From contig CAMVYG010000150.1 in NCBI GenBank assembly GCA_947171615.1, forward strand, positions 1 to 5,654: DNA of 5,654 bases, given 5' to 3'. The notes under the pieces were generated by a model, which saw nothing but the letters and a program-made list of their open reading frames with translations, was not told where the DNA came from and searched no databases. How positions within the stretch are numbered: the first letter of the stretch is position 1; each line of letters starts with the position of its first letter. Made by a program: the position numbers and the translations under genes. This DNA is from an uncultured Clostridia bacterium. Its GTDB lineage: Bacteria; Bacillota; Clostridia; Oscillospirales; Acutalibacteraceae. Of this stretch, positions 1 to 5,654 are shown piece after piece.

Positions 1-1368
1 GGGGAAAAAACGATTGCGGCAATTTCTACCGGGGCGGCTCCGGGCGGGATCGGCATTGTGCGGATCTCAGGAGCAGAGGCCAGAGAAATTGCAGACCGGG
101 TATTTCGGGGAAAAAGCGGAAGGAAAATTTCTGATATGGCAGGGTATACCGCACAGTTGGGCGGAGTTTACCTTCCTTCCGGCGAAAAGCTGGACGATGT
201 GGTGGCCCTGGTATTTTCCGCACCTAAAAGTTATACGGGAGAAGATGTGGTGGAGCTTTCCTGCCATGGTGGCCTGTATGTTACCAGGCGGCTGCTTCGT
301 GAGGTTTTCAATGCCGGCGCTGTTCCTGCCGGGCCGGGGGAATTTACCCGTCGCGCATTTCTTCATGGAAAGCTGGATCTTGCCCAGGCAGAGGCAGTGA
401 TGGGATTGATCGGGGCAAGTGGAGAGCAGGCGGCCCGGGCCGCTGAGGCAGGAAGCAGCGGAGCTCTTTCCCGCCGGGTTGCCGCCACGCGGGACGCTTT
501 GACAGAGCTTGCCGCCCATTTGGCGGCCTGGGCAGATTTTCCGGAGGAGGATGTTCCCGCTCTGGAGGAAACCAGTCTTCTACAGGAGCTTGAAAGGATC
601 GAAGGGGAGCTTTCCGCTTTGGACGCTACCTTTGATCGGGGAAAGATCTTCCGGGAAGGGGTGGATACGGTAATTGCCGGGCGGCCCAATGCCGGGAAAT
701 CGACTTTAATGAATCTGCTTTCCGGACAGCAGCGTTCCATTGTAACGGAATATGCCGGAACTACCCGGGATATTGTAGAGGAAACCGTACAGTTGGGGGG
801 AATCCCCCTGCGTCTGGCAGATACCGCAGGCCTGCGGCAGACAGACGACCCTGTGGAATCCATTGGAATAAAGGCGGCCAGAGAGCGGCTGAAAGCCGCC
901 CAGTTGGTTTTGGCAGTATTGGATGCTTCACAGGAGCTTTCCGAAGAGGAGCTTTCCTGGATGAAAGAATTAAATCCAGAACGAACCATTCTTTTACTGA
1001 ATAAATCTGATCTTCCGGAAGTGATAGACAGCGGTGGCCTGGAAAAAACTTTTGCCCACATGCTTTCGTTTTCCGCTTTGTCCGGAGAAGGCTTGGAAAA
1101 GCTGGAGCAGGAGGTTTCTGAGCTTTTGGGGACAAAGGACTTTGTTCCTTCCGACGGGGCGCTTTTCACAGAACGTCAGAGAAACGATGTGCTTCGGGGA
1201 ATGGAGGCTGTGAAAGAGGCCCTACAGGCGTTGCGGGGTGGCCTTACTCTGGACGCCGCCACGGTCTGTATTGAAGATGCCCTTTCCGCCCTGTATTCTC
1301 TGACAGGCGAAAATGTTTCCGATGAGATTATTGACCGGGTGTTTGAAGAGTTTTGTGTAGGAAAATAG
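1..1368 (+). CDS. mnmE: tRNA uridine-5-carboxymethylaminomethyl modification GTPase MnmE (5' end cut by window)
   Basis: MnmE is a dimeric, K+-activated GTPase that works with MnmG in the cytoplasm to place the (carboxymethyl)aminomethyl group on C5 of wobble U34 in certain tRNAs. The reading frame is open from base 1 and gives 455 residues, close to the usual length of about 455-460, so only the initiator and perhaps a few codons are missing. The GTG at 58 is an internal valine of GIVRISG, not the start. Visible parts, numbered from base 1: N-terminal folate-binding domain with GEFTRRAF (113-120) and KLDLAQAEA (124-132); helical domain; inserted G domain with G1 GRPNAGKST (227-235, including the K+-linked Asn230), G2 GTTRD (253-257), G3 DTAG (274-277) and G4 NKSD (334-337); helical C-terminus ending in FCVGK with the conserved Cys452. 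All key residues are present and no frameshift is seen. It lies upstream of mnmG on the same strand but is separated from it by a HAD gene, which is unusual. Confidence 0.97.
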   Translation, partial: GEKTIAAISTGAAPGGIGIVRISGAEAREIADRVFRGKSGRKISDMAGYTAQLGGVYLPSGEKLDDVVALVFSAPKSYTGEDVVELSCHGGLYVTRRLLREVFNAGAVPAGPGEFTRRAFLHGKLDLAQAEAVMGLIGASGEQAARAAEAGSSGALSRRVAATRDALTELAAHLAAWADFPEEDVPALEETSLLQELERIEGELSALDATFDRGKIFREGVDTVIAGRPNAGKSTLMNLLSGQQRSIVTEYAGTTRDIVEETVQLGGIPLRLADTAGLRQTDDPVESIGIKAARERLKAAQLVLAVLDASQELSEEELSWMKELNPERTILLLNKSDLPEVIDSGGLEKTFAHMLSFSALSGEGLEKLEQEVSELLGTKDFVPSDGALFTERQRNDVLRGMEAVKEALQALRGGLTLDAATVCIEDALSALYSLTGENVSDEIIDRVFEEFCVGK

Positions 1369-1387
1369 GGCGGAGATGATATGTGCG

Positions 1388-1553
1388 GCCCTCTGACTGA
1401 GGGCGGATCGATCAAAGGAGGAAGTTTGAAAAATAAATTTTTCAAACCCGGTTTTGCGGCTTTTGCCGCTTAAAAAGCGGCAATTTCCCTGCGGGAAACC
1501 AGTCGCAATTCCCAAGGAAAGGATGCATTTTGCGGGCAAAATTGCCCGCAAAA
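1388..1553. repeat. Cluster of short perfect palindromes, probable dispersed repeat element
   Basis: The mnmE-HAD gap contains a row of inverted repeats read directly from the sequence. GCCCTC/GAGGGC lies at 1388-1404 with a 5-nt loop. GTTTGAAAAAT/ATTTTTCAAAC lies at 1424-1447 (11-bp stem, 2-nt gap). TTGCCGCTT/AAGCGGCAA lies at 1463-1483 (9-bp stem, 3-nt loop). TTTCCC/GGGAAA lies at 1484-1498. TTTTGCGGGCAA/TTGCCCGCAAAA lies at 1528-1553 (12-bp stem, 2-nt gap). Parts recur: TTTTGCGG occurs at 1452 and 1528 and can also pair with CCGCAAAA at 1546, and GCAATTTCCC is followed by a related GCAATTCCC. None is followed by a T-run, so these are not ordinary terminators. No transposase is present. Such clusters between genes are typical of small non-autonomous repeats (REP- or MITE-like); family membership is inferred and the outer boundaries are uncertain. 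Confidence 0.6.
1414..1421 (+). promoter_or_regulatory. Strong Shine-Dalgarno sequence stranded from its gene
   Basis: AAAGGAGG is a near-perfect anti-16S match and the strongest ribosome binding site in the gap. It sits 101 bases before the ATG chosen for the HAD gene and 152 bases before the GTG where the HAD fold begins, too far to serve either. The nearest possible start is the TTG at 1426, which opens a 15-codon frame ending at the TAA at 1471-1473 and lies out of frame with the HAD gene. It is either a relic of the original HAD start, the site for a leader peptide, or part of the repeat itself. Confidence 0.5.
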
Positions 1554-2386
1554 GCTATGGTCATAAATATCCTGTGAAAACCCTGTATGTTTCCGATCTG
1601 GACGGTACGCTGCTGCGAGGTAATGCCAGGACCTCCGATTATACAAATCATGTTATTAATGAGCTGACGGAAAAAGGAATGCTGTTTTCCTATGCCACGG
1701 CCCGTTCCATTGCCACTGCGTCAAAAGCGGCGGCGGGGCTGACTTCTCATATTCCACTGATCACCTATAACGGCGTGCTGGTACGGGATAATGTGACTCA
1801 TGAGATTTTGCTTTCCCACTTCTTTTCCAAAGAAGATGCCGCTGAATTGACAGGGACGCTTTTACAGTGCGGAGTTTCCCCCATTGTGTATGCCTATGAT
1901 GGGAAAGAGCATTTTTCTTACCTGAAAGATAAAATGAGCCCTCAGGCCGGGGAATTTTTAGCCGCCCGCCGGGGCGATGAGCGGGATCGCCCGGTTTCCT
2001 GTCCGGAACAGCTTTTGGAGGGGGAAATTTTCTATTTTACCTGTATTGATGAAACAGAAAAAATGCGCCCGCTGTATGAGCGGTATCGGGAAAGATTTCA
2101 CTGCTTTTTTTATTCGGAGATTTACAGCGGCAACACCTTTTTTGAATTGATCCCCCAAAACGCATCCAAGGCAGCAGCTGTTTTGCAGTTAAAGGAATTG
2201 CTGGGTGCGAATAAACTGGTAGTGTTTGGCGATGGGGAAAATGACCTGGATATGTTTCGGATTGCCGACGAAGCTTATGCGGTTTCCAATGCTTCAGATC
2301 AATTGAAGGCTGTTTCTACCGGAGTGATCGGCAGTAATGAGGAGGACAGTGTAGCAAAATGGTTGGAAGCCTACGGAGAGTTTTAA
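1523..2386 (+). CDS. Cof-type HAD-IIB family phosphatase
   Basis: This is a haloacid dehalogenase superfamily hydrolase of the Cof (IIB, C2-cap) group, cytoplasmic Mg2+-dependent enzymes that remove phosphate from small molecules such as sugar phosphates or cofactors; the substrate cannot be read from sequence. Numbered from ATG 1523 (287 residues): motif I DLDGT with nucleophile Asp25 and Asp27, motif II ATARS with Thr59, a C2 cap over roughly residues 95-205, motif III Lys216 (NASKAAAV), and motif IV GDGEND (236-241). The conserved fold starts only at GTG 1574 (VKTLYVSDLDGT, 270 residues), but that codon has no upstream ribosome binding site. The in-frame ATG 1523 is preceded by AAGGA at 1514-1518, so I chose it. 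Its first 17 residues are then encoded by the palindromic repeat and are probably not part of the fold. The still longer TTG start at 1454 is unlikely. The gene is followed 27 bases later by mnmG, suggesting co-transcription. The start is uncertain; the family is not. Confidence 0.88.
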   Translation: MHFAGKIARKSYGHKYPVKTLYVSDLDGTLLRGNARTSDYTNHVINELTEKGMLFSYATARSIATASKAAAGLTSHIPLITYNGVLVRDNVTHEILLSHFFSKEDAAELTGTLLQCGVSPIVYAYDGKEHFSYLKDKMSPQAGEFLAARRGDERDRPVSCPEQLLEGEIFYFTCIDETEKMRPLYERYRERFHCFFYSEIYSGNTFFELIPQNASKAAAVLQLKELLGANKLVVFGDGENDLDMFRIADEAYAVSNASDQLKAVSTGVIGSNEEDSVAKWLEAYGEF

Positions 2387-2413
2387 AGAAAATCACAGAA
2401 GGGAGGAAAAGCA

Positions 2414-4309
2414 ATGACTCCATATGACGCGGGAAAAATCGATGTGGCGGTGATCGGGGCAGGACACGCCGGAATAGAGGCGGGATTGGCCTCTGCCCGG
2501 CTGGGCTGCAAAACGGCGGTTTTTACCATCAATCTGGACGCAGTGGGGAACTGCCCCTGCAACCCCAGCATCGGCGGCACGGCAAAGGGTCATCTTGTCC
2601 GGGAGATCGACGCTCTGGGCGGCGAGATGGGTCGGGCGGCAGACGCCTGCACCCTACAGAGCAGAATGCTGAATTTAGGAAAAGGCCCTGCGGTTCATTC
2701 CCTGCGGGTGCAAATTGACCGGAACTTGTATTCTCAAACCATGAAGCATTGCCTGGAAACCTGTGAAAATCTGGAGCTTCGCCAGGCTGAGGTGGTTTCC
2801 CTGGAAACGGTGGAAGGCCTGTGGAAGCTGACTACCCGGCTTGGCGCGGTATTTACCGCAAAGGCGGTGATCCTTGCCACCGGTACATTTTTAGGCGGTA
2901 AGATCTTTGTGGGCGACGTTTCCTATGAAAGCGGGCCGGACGGGATGTTCCCCGCGGCCTTTCTGCCGGATTCCCTTCATAAGCTGGGAATTTCTCTGCG
3001 TCGGTTTAAAACGGGTACTCCCGCCAGAGTGCTCCGTTCCTCCATTGACTTTTCAGAATTGGAGGTGCAGGAGGGGGACGAGCCCACAGTGCCCTTCTCT
3101 TATGACACGGAGACCCCTATAGAAAATAAAACAGTCTGCCATGTAAGCTGGACTAATGACAAAACCAAAGAAACCATTTTGGAAAATATTCACCGTTCTC
3201 CCCTGTATTCCGGGCAGATCTCCGGGGTGGGGCCCAGGTACTGCCCCAGCATTGAAGACAAGGTGGTTCGCTTTCCGGATAAGCCCCGGCACCAGCTCTT
3301 TATTGAGCCCTGTGGCCTGCATACGGAGGAAATGTATTTGCAGGGTATGAGCTCTTCTCTGCCGGAGGATGTGCAGATCGCCTTTTATCATACCATCAAG
3401 GGACTGGAGCATGCTCAAATCATGCGCAGCGCCTATGCTATCGAATACGATTGCTGCGATCCCTTACAGCTGGACGCTTCTCTGGAATTCCGGGAGCTGC
3501 CGGGGCTGTACGGAGCAGGGCAGTTTAACGGCAGCTCCGGTTATGAGGAGGCCGCCGCCCAGGGTCTGGTGGCGGGAATCAATGCCGCCAGAAAAATTCA
3601 GGGTAAGAAACGGTTCGTGCTGGACCGGGCCAGCTCCTACATCGGCACCTTGATCGACGATTTGATCACAAAAGGGGTAAACGACCCTTACCGCATGATG
3701 ACCTCCCGCTCGGAGTACCGGCTGGTGCTGCGGCAGGACAATGCCGATGAAAGGCTGACTCCCCTGGGGCGGGAGCTGGGCCTGATCTCCGATATCCGCT
3801 GGGAGAAGTTTTTAAAGAAACAGGAGCAGAAGCAAGGGGAGTGGAAGCGGACGCTTTCTACCGTCTTTTCGCCTTCCGAAACGCTGAACCAGATTCTTGT
3901 TTCACGTGGAACATCTCCTGTGACCACAGGTATAAAGCTTTGCGATCTCCTTCGCCGCCCGCAGATCACCTATGAGGATTTGACGGAAATCGATAAGGAC
4001 CGGCCACAGCTTCCTGAGGCGGTGCTGGAAAGTGTGGAAATTGCCTTAAAGTATGAGGGATATATCCGGCGGCAGACCGCGGATATTGAAGAAATGCGCC
4101 GGGTGGAGAAAAAGCTTCTGCCCGCCGGGATCGACTATCAGAAGATCACCGGCCTGCGACTGGAAGCCATAGAAAAGCTCAACAAGGTTCGGCCGGAAAA
4201 TGTAGGGCAGGCCGGGCGGATCTCCGGGGTAAGCCCCGCGGACATTTCCGTGCTGCTGATCTGGCTTGCGGCACACGGAGCGGAAGAAAAAGAGGAGGCA
4301 TCGTTATGA
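2414..4309 (+). CDS. mnmG: tRNA uridine-5-carboxymethylaminomethyl modification enzyme MnmG (GidA)
   Basis: MnmG is the FAD- and NADH-dependent partner of MnmE in forming (carboxymethyl)aminomethyl-U34 in tRNA; the two make a cytoplasmic heterotetramer. The 631 residues match the usual full length (E. coli 629). Visible: Rossmann motif GAGHAG (15-20) for FAD; the signature CNPSIGG (49-55) with the conserved Cys49 and an extra nearby Cys47; KGHLVREIDALGG soon after; GTFLGGKI; RLKTGTPAR-type segment (here RRFKTGTPAR); GVGPRYCPSIEDK with the second conserved Cys at 277, the same number as in E. coli; AGQFNGSSGYEEAAAQG; then the C-terminal tRNA/MnmE-binding part with PYRMMTSRSEYRL, YEGYIRRQ and GQAGRISGVSPADISVLL. 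The start is ATG 2414, seven bases after GGAGG (2402-2406). The stop overlaps the start of rsmG by 4 bases (ATGA), implying translational coupling. A parS-like site is embedded near codons 496-500. No defects are seen. Confidence 0.98.
   Translation: MTPYDAGKIDVAVIGAGHAGIEAGLASARLGCKTAVFTINLDAVGNCPCNPSIGGTAKGHLVREIDALGGEMGRAADACTLQSRMLNLGKGPAVHSLRVQIDRNLYSQTMKHCLETCENLELRQAEVVSLETVEGLWKLTTRLGAVFTAKAVILATGTFLGGKIFVGDVSYESGPDGMFPAAFLPDSLHKLGISLRRFKTGTPARVLRSSIDFSELEVQEGDEPTVPFSYDTETPIENKTVCHVSWTNDKTKETILENIHRSPLYSGQISGVGPRYCPSIEDKVVRFPDKPRHQLFIEPCGLHTEEMYLQGMSSSLPEDVQIAFYHTIKGLEHAQIMRSAYAIEYDCCDPLQLDASLEFRELPGLYGAGQFNGSSGYEEAAAQGLVAGINAARKIQGKKRFVLDRASSYIGTLIDDLITKGVNDPYRMMTSRSEYRLVLRQDNADERLTPLGRELGLISDIRWEKFLKKQEQKQGEWKRTLSTVFSPSETLNQILVSRGTSPVTTGIKLCDLLRRPQITYEDLTEIDKDRPQLPEAVLESVEIALKYEGYIRRQTADIEEMRRVEKKLLPAGIDYQKITGLRLEAIEKLNKVRPENVGQAGRISGVSPADISVLLIWLAAHGAEEKEEASL
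3898..3913. other. parS-like chromosome partition site inside mnmG
   Basis: TGTTTCACGTGGAACA is a 16-base near-palindrome centred on CACGTG with a single mismatched arm pair. It differs at one base from the classical bacterial parS TGTTTCACGTGAAACA, which ParB/Spo0J loads onto and from which it spreads to drive origin segregation and SMC loading. It overlaps mnmG codons 496-500 (VSRGT), a stretch that aligns poorly between MnmG proteins (E. coli differs there), so protein constraint does not readily explain it. parS sites are known to cluster near oriC, often within or beside mnmG/rsmG/parAB, which fits this locus. Function is inferred from sequence and context; ParB itself is not in the window. 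Confidence 0.82.
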
Positions 4310-5019
4310 CAGACTGCAAAGCGGAGTTGATCTCCGGGGCCAAGGCGCTGGGCGTAAAGGTCACGCCCCAGCAGGCAGAGCAGTTTCAAACCTACCTGGA
4401 GTTGCTGCTTTCCTGGAATGAAAAGATTAATCTCACCGCCATTACCGGTCCTCATGAGGTGGTGGAAAAGCATTTTCTGGATAGCCTCACCCTGCTTTCC
4501 CACTGCAAACTAAAGCAGGGGGCAAAGCTGCTGGATGTGGGCACCGGGGCGGGTTTTCCCGGAATTCCCCTGAAGATTTTGCGGCCCGACCTGGAGCTTA
4601 CCCTGCTGGACGGCCTCAACAAGCGGCTGGTGTTTTTAGGAGAGGTCTGTTCCGCCCTGGGAATAGAAGCCCAGAGGATCCACAAGCGGGCGGAGGAGGC
4701 AGGTCTGGATCACAAAATGCGGGAAAGCTATGATGTTGTGACGGCCCGCGCTGTGGCGCCCCTCAACGTTTTAAGCGAATACTGTCTGCCCCTTGTGAAG
4801 ATGAAGGGCTTTTTTCTGGCGATGAAGGGGCCGGGAGCCCGGGAGGAACTGGCTCAAGCGGAACATGCGCTGGATGTTTTGGGCGGTACGGACAGGGAGA
4901 TCCTTTCTCTTTCCCTTCCCACCGCCGGAGAGCGGAATATCATTTCTATCCAAAAGAAGGCCTTTACGCCGAAGAATTATCCCCGCCACGGCGGAACCAT
5001 CACAAAGCATCCATTATGA
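4306..5019 (+). CDS. rsmG: 16S rRNA (guanine-N7)-methyltransferase RsmG (GidB)
   Basis: RsmG uses S-adenosylmethionine to methylate N7 of the guanine corresponding to E. coli G527 in the 530 loop of 16S rRNA; in several bacteria its loss gives low-level streptomycin resistance. The 237 residues match Gram-positive family members (about 239 in Bacillus; 207 in E. coli). Visible: helical N-terminus with WNEKINLTAI (37-46) and HFLDSL (56-61); class I methyltransferase motif LLDVGTGAGFPGIPLKI (75-91), the SAM-binding glycine loop; acidic Asp102 after strand 2; SYDVVTARAVAPL (141-153); MKGPG (173-177); and the C-terminal KNYPRHGGT (223-231). ATG 4306 is placed seven bases after GAGGAGG (4292-4298) inside the end of mnmG, with a 4-base ATGA overlap, the standard coupling of this pair. 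In many Bacillota noc or parA/parB follows; here a GNAT gene follows after 43 bases with no visible terminator. Confidence 0.97.
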   Translation: MTDCKAELISGAKALGVKVTPQQAEQFQTYLELLLSWNEKINLTAITGPHEVVEKHFLDSLTLLSHCKLKQGAKLLDVGTGAGFPGIPLKILRPDLELTLLDGLNKRLVFLGEVCSALGIEAQRIHKRAEEAGLDHKMRESYDVVTARAVAPLNVLSEYCLPLVKMKGFFLAMKGPGAREELAQAEHALDVLGGTDREILSLSLPTAGERNIISIQKKAFTPKNYPRHGGTITKHPL

Positions 5020-5062
5020 GAACCTAATAGATAAAAGGGAAGAGAAGAAAGGATCATTTCCT

Positions 5063-5500
5063 ATGAAACTGCATATGCGGAAGGCCGCTGCTGAAGATTT
5101 GGAGCGGCTGGATCGAGTCATGCTGGTGATCAGCGATAGCCCGTGCGATCGGGAAAAGGCTGCACAGCAGATCGAGAGAATCAAAAACGACCCTCAGAAG
5201 TATCTGCTGGTGGCGGAAGATCCGGAAACAGGAACTCTTTGCGGCAGCTTGCTGGGTGTGGTATTTGAAGATATCTGCGGGGACTGCCGCCCGATTCTGC
5301 TTATTGAAAATGTGGCGGTTCTGCGGGAATATCAGGGGAAGGGTGTAGGAAGAGCCATGTTTCAGGAAATTGAGAACTGGGGCAGGGCAATGGACTGCCA
5401 CTATGAAATTCTGGTTTCCGGCCTGCAGCGCACAGGAGCCCATAAATTCTATGAGGCTCTGGGCTTTGAAGAGGTCAAAGGCTTTAAGAAGTATTTGTAA
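5063..5500 (+). CDS. GNAT family N-acetyltransferase
   Basis: This is a 145-residue single-domain GNAT protein, expected to be cytoplasmic and to move an acetyl group from acetyl-CoA to an amine; the acceptor cannot be told. The typical GNAT layout is visible: a start like MKLHMRKAAAEDLERL, a central strand with ILLIENVAVLREYQGKGVGRAM (motif A, about residues 78-99), where QGKGVG (91-96) is the acetyl-CoA pyrophosphate loop, and motif B near the C-terminus with AHKFYEALGF (126-135), including the frequently catalytic Tyr130. ATG 5063 is supported by AAAGGA at 5048-5053 and by the protein beginning directly at the fold. An upstream in-frame ATG at 4865 would overlap rsmG by about 150 bases and is rejected. 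The gene lies 43 bases after rsmG with no terminator between, so it may be read from the same transcript, but a functional link to tRNA or rRNA modification is not shown. Confidence 0.9.
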   Translation: MKLHMRKAAAEDLERLDRVMLVISDSPCDREKAAQQIERIKNDPQKYLLVAEDPETGTLCGSLLGVVFEDICGDCRPILLIENVAVLREYQGKGVGRAMFQEIENWGRAMDCHYEILVSGLQRTGAHKFYEALGFEEVKGFKKYL

Positions 5501-5654
5501 TGAGAAGTTATTTACCGGGTTTTCGCTTTGGCAGAAGTCCGAATGGCCGGAGGGCAGCAAGCGACTACAGTATTTGAAAGCTTTTGATTTTAGAAAAATA
5601 AAATCTGAAAAAGAAATTTTAAAAAAATTTAATTCAGGCGACTGTATTCTACAA
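5501..5654. other. AT-rich tail with no supportable gene; one open frame to the window edge
   Basis: After the GNAT stop the sequence stays GC-moderate to about 5570, then becomes strongly AT-rich. I find no tRNA and no GC-rich hairpin plus T-run. GATTTTA/TAAAATC forms a weak 7-bp stem at about 5586-5605. TTGAAA at 5574-5579 and TAAAAT at 5599-5604 resemble -35 and -10 boxes, but with a 19-base spacing, so a plus-strand promoter is only a weak possibility. One plus-strand frame is free of stops from 5349 to the last base, reading EKLFTGFSLWQ from 5502 and ending KKFNSGDCILQ; I recognise no family and see no ribosome binding site at its possible starts (ATG 5403, ATG 5451). Confidence 0.35.

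Noticed and set aside
363..1169. Long minus-strand open frame (268 codons) opposite mnmE
   Set aside because: It is antisense to a clearly conserved gene, its translation is serine/arginine-rich without a recognisable domain, and it is a common artefact of GC-biased third positions.
1388..1404. GCCCTC/GAGGGC hairpin as a terminator after mnmE
   Set aside because: No T-run follows the 6-bp stem; a GATCGATC palindrome and a ribosome binding site follow instead.
1454..1522. TTG 1454 as start of the HAD gene (310 residues)
   Set aside because: There is no ribosome binding site before it and the added residues are only translated palindromes.
3217..4339. GATCTCCGGGG occurring three times (3217, 4219, 4329)
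   Set aside because: Each copy encodes an Ile-Ser-Gly in a conserved or in-frame coding context, so shared codon preference explains it better than a DNA signal.
4977..4985. TTATCCCCG as a DnaA box near the end of rsmG
   Set aside because: It differs from TTATCCACA at two positions, is isolated, and encodes the conserved NYPRHGG end of RsmG.
4865..5062. Longer start for the GNAT gene at ATG 4865
   Set aside because: It would overlap rsmG by about 150 bases and add an arginine/proline-rich stretch with no GNAT similarity; ATG 5063 has a ribosome binding site and begins at the fold.
5586..5605. GATTTTA/TAAAATC stem as a terminator after the GNAT gene
   Set aside because: The stem is almost entirely A-T, with one G-C pair, and is not followed by a T-run on the plus strand.

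Overview
The window looks like chromosomal DNA of a Gram-positive anaerobe of the Clostridia, with an Oscillospiraceae/Ruminococcaceae-like flavour. The reasons are the moderate GC content, strong AGGAGG-type ribosome binding sites, the clostridial form of the MnmE N-terminus (AISTG..PGGIGIVRISG), and the order mnmE - mnmG - rsmG, which in Bacillota usually lies beside oriC. The species assignment is an inference. All recognised genes lie on the plus strand with short gaps or overlaps, so they probably form one transcription unit. No convincing terminator or strong promoter is visible inside the window.

Layout: positions 1-1368 hold mnmE, lacking only its first few codons. Positions 1369-1522 hold a dense cluster of perfect short palindromes, including a strong Shine-Dalgarno sequence that is now separated from the next gene. 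Positions 1523-2386 encode a Cof-type HAD phosphatase, which interrupts the usual mnmE-mnmG pair. Positions 2414-4309 hold mnmG, and 4306-5019 hold rsmG, joined to it by an ATGA overlap. Positions 5063-5500 encode a small GNAT acetyltransferase where parA/parB or noc is common in relatives. Positions 5501-5654 become abruptly AT-rich and contain no gene I can support, only an open frame that runs off the edge.

How the genes work together: MnmE and MnmG form one enzyme complex that modifies the wobble uridine (U34) of certain tRNAs, and RsmG methylates 16S rRNA. The core is therefore a translation-fidelity operon. The HAD and GNAT proteins have no obvious mechanistic link to it and look like lineage-specific additions.

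Two things stand out beyond the genes. First, a 16-base parS-like site, TGTTTCACGTGGAACA, lies inside mnmG at 3898-3913, in a poorly conserved part of the protein; it is a probable chromosome-segregation (ParB) site and supports an origin-proximal position. Second, the palindrome cluster upstream of the HAD gene looks like a short dispersed repeat that landed between a ribosome binding site and its start codon. Removing 148 bases between two TGAAAA copies would restore a TTG start at normal spacing. I see no evidence for a wholly new multi-gene system here.
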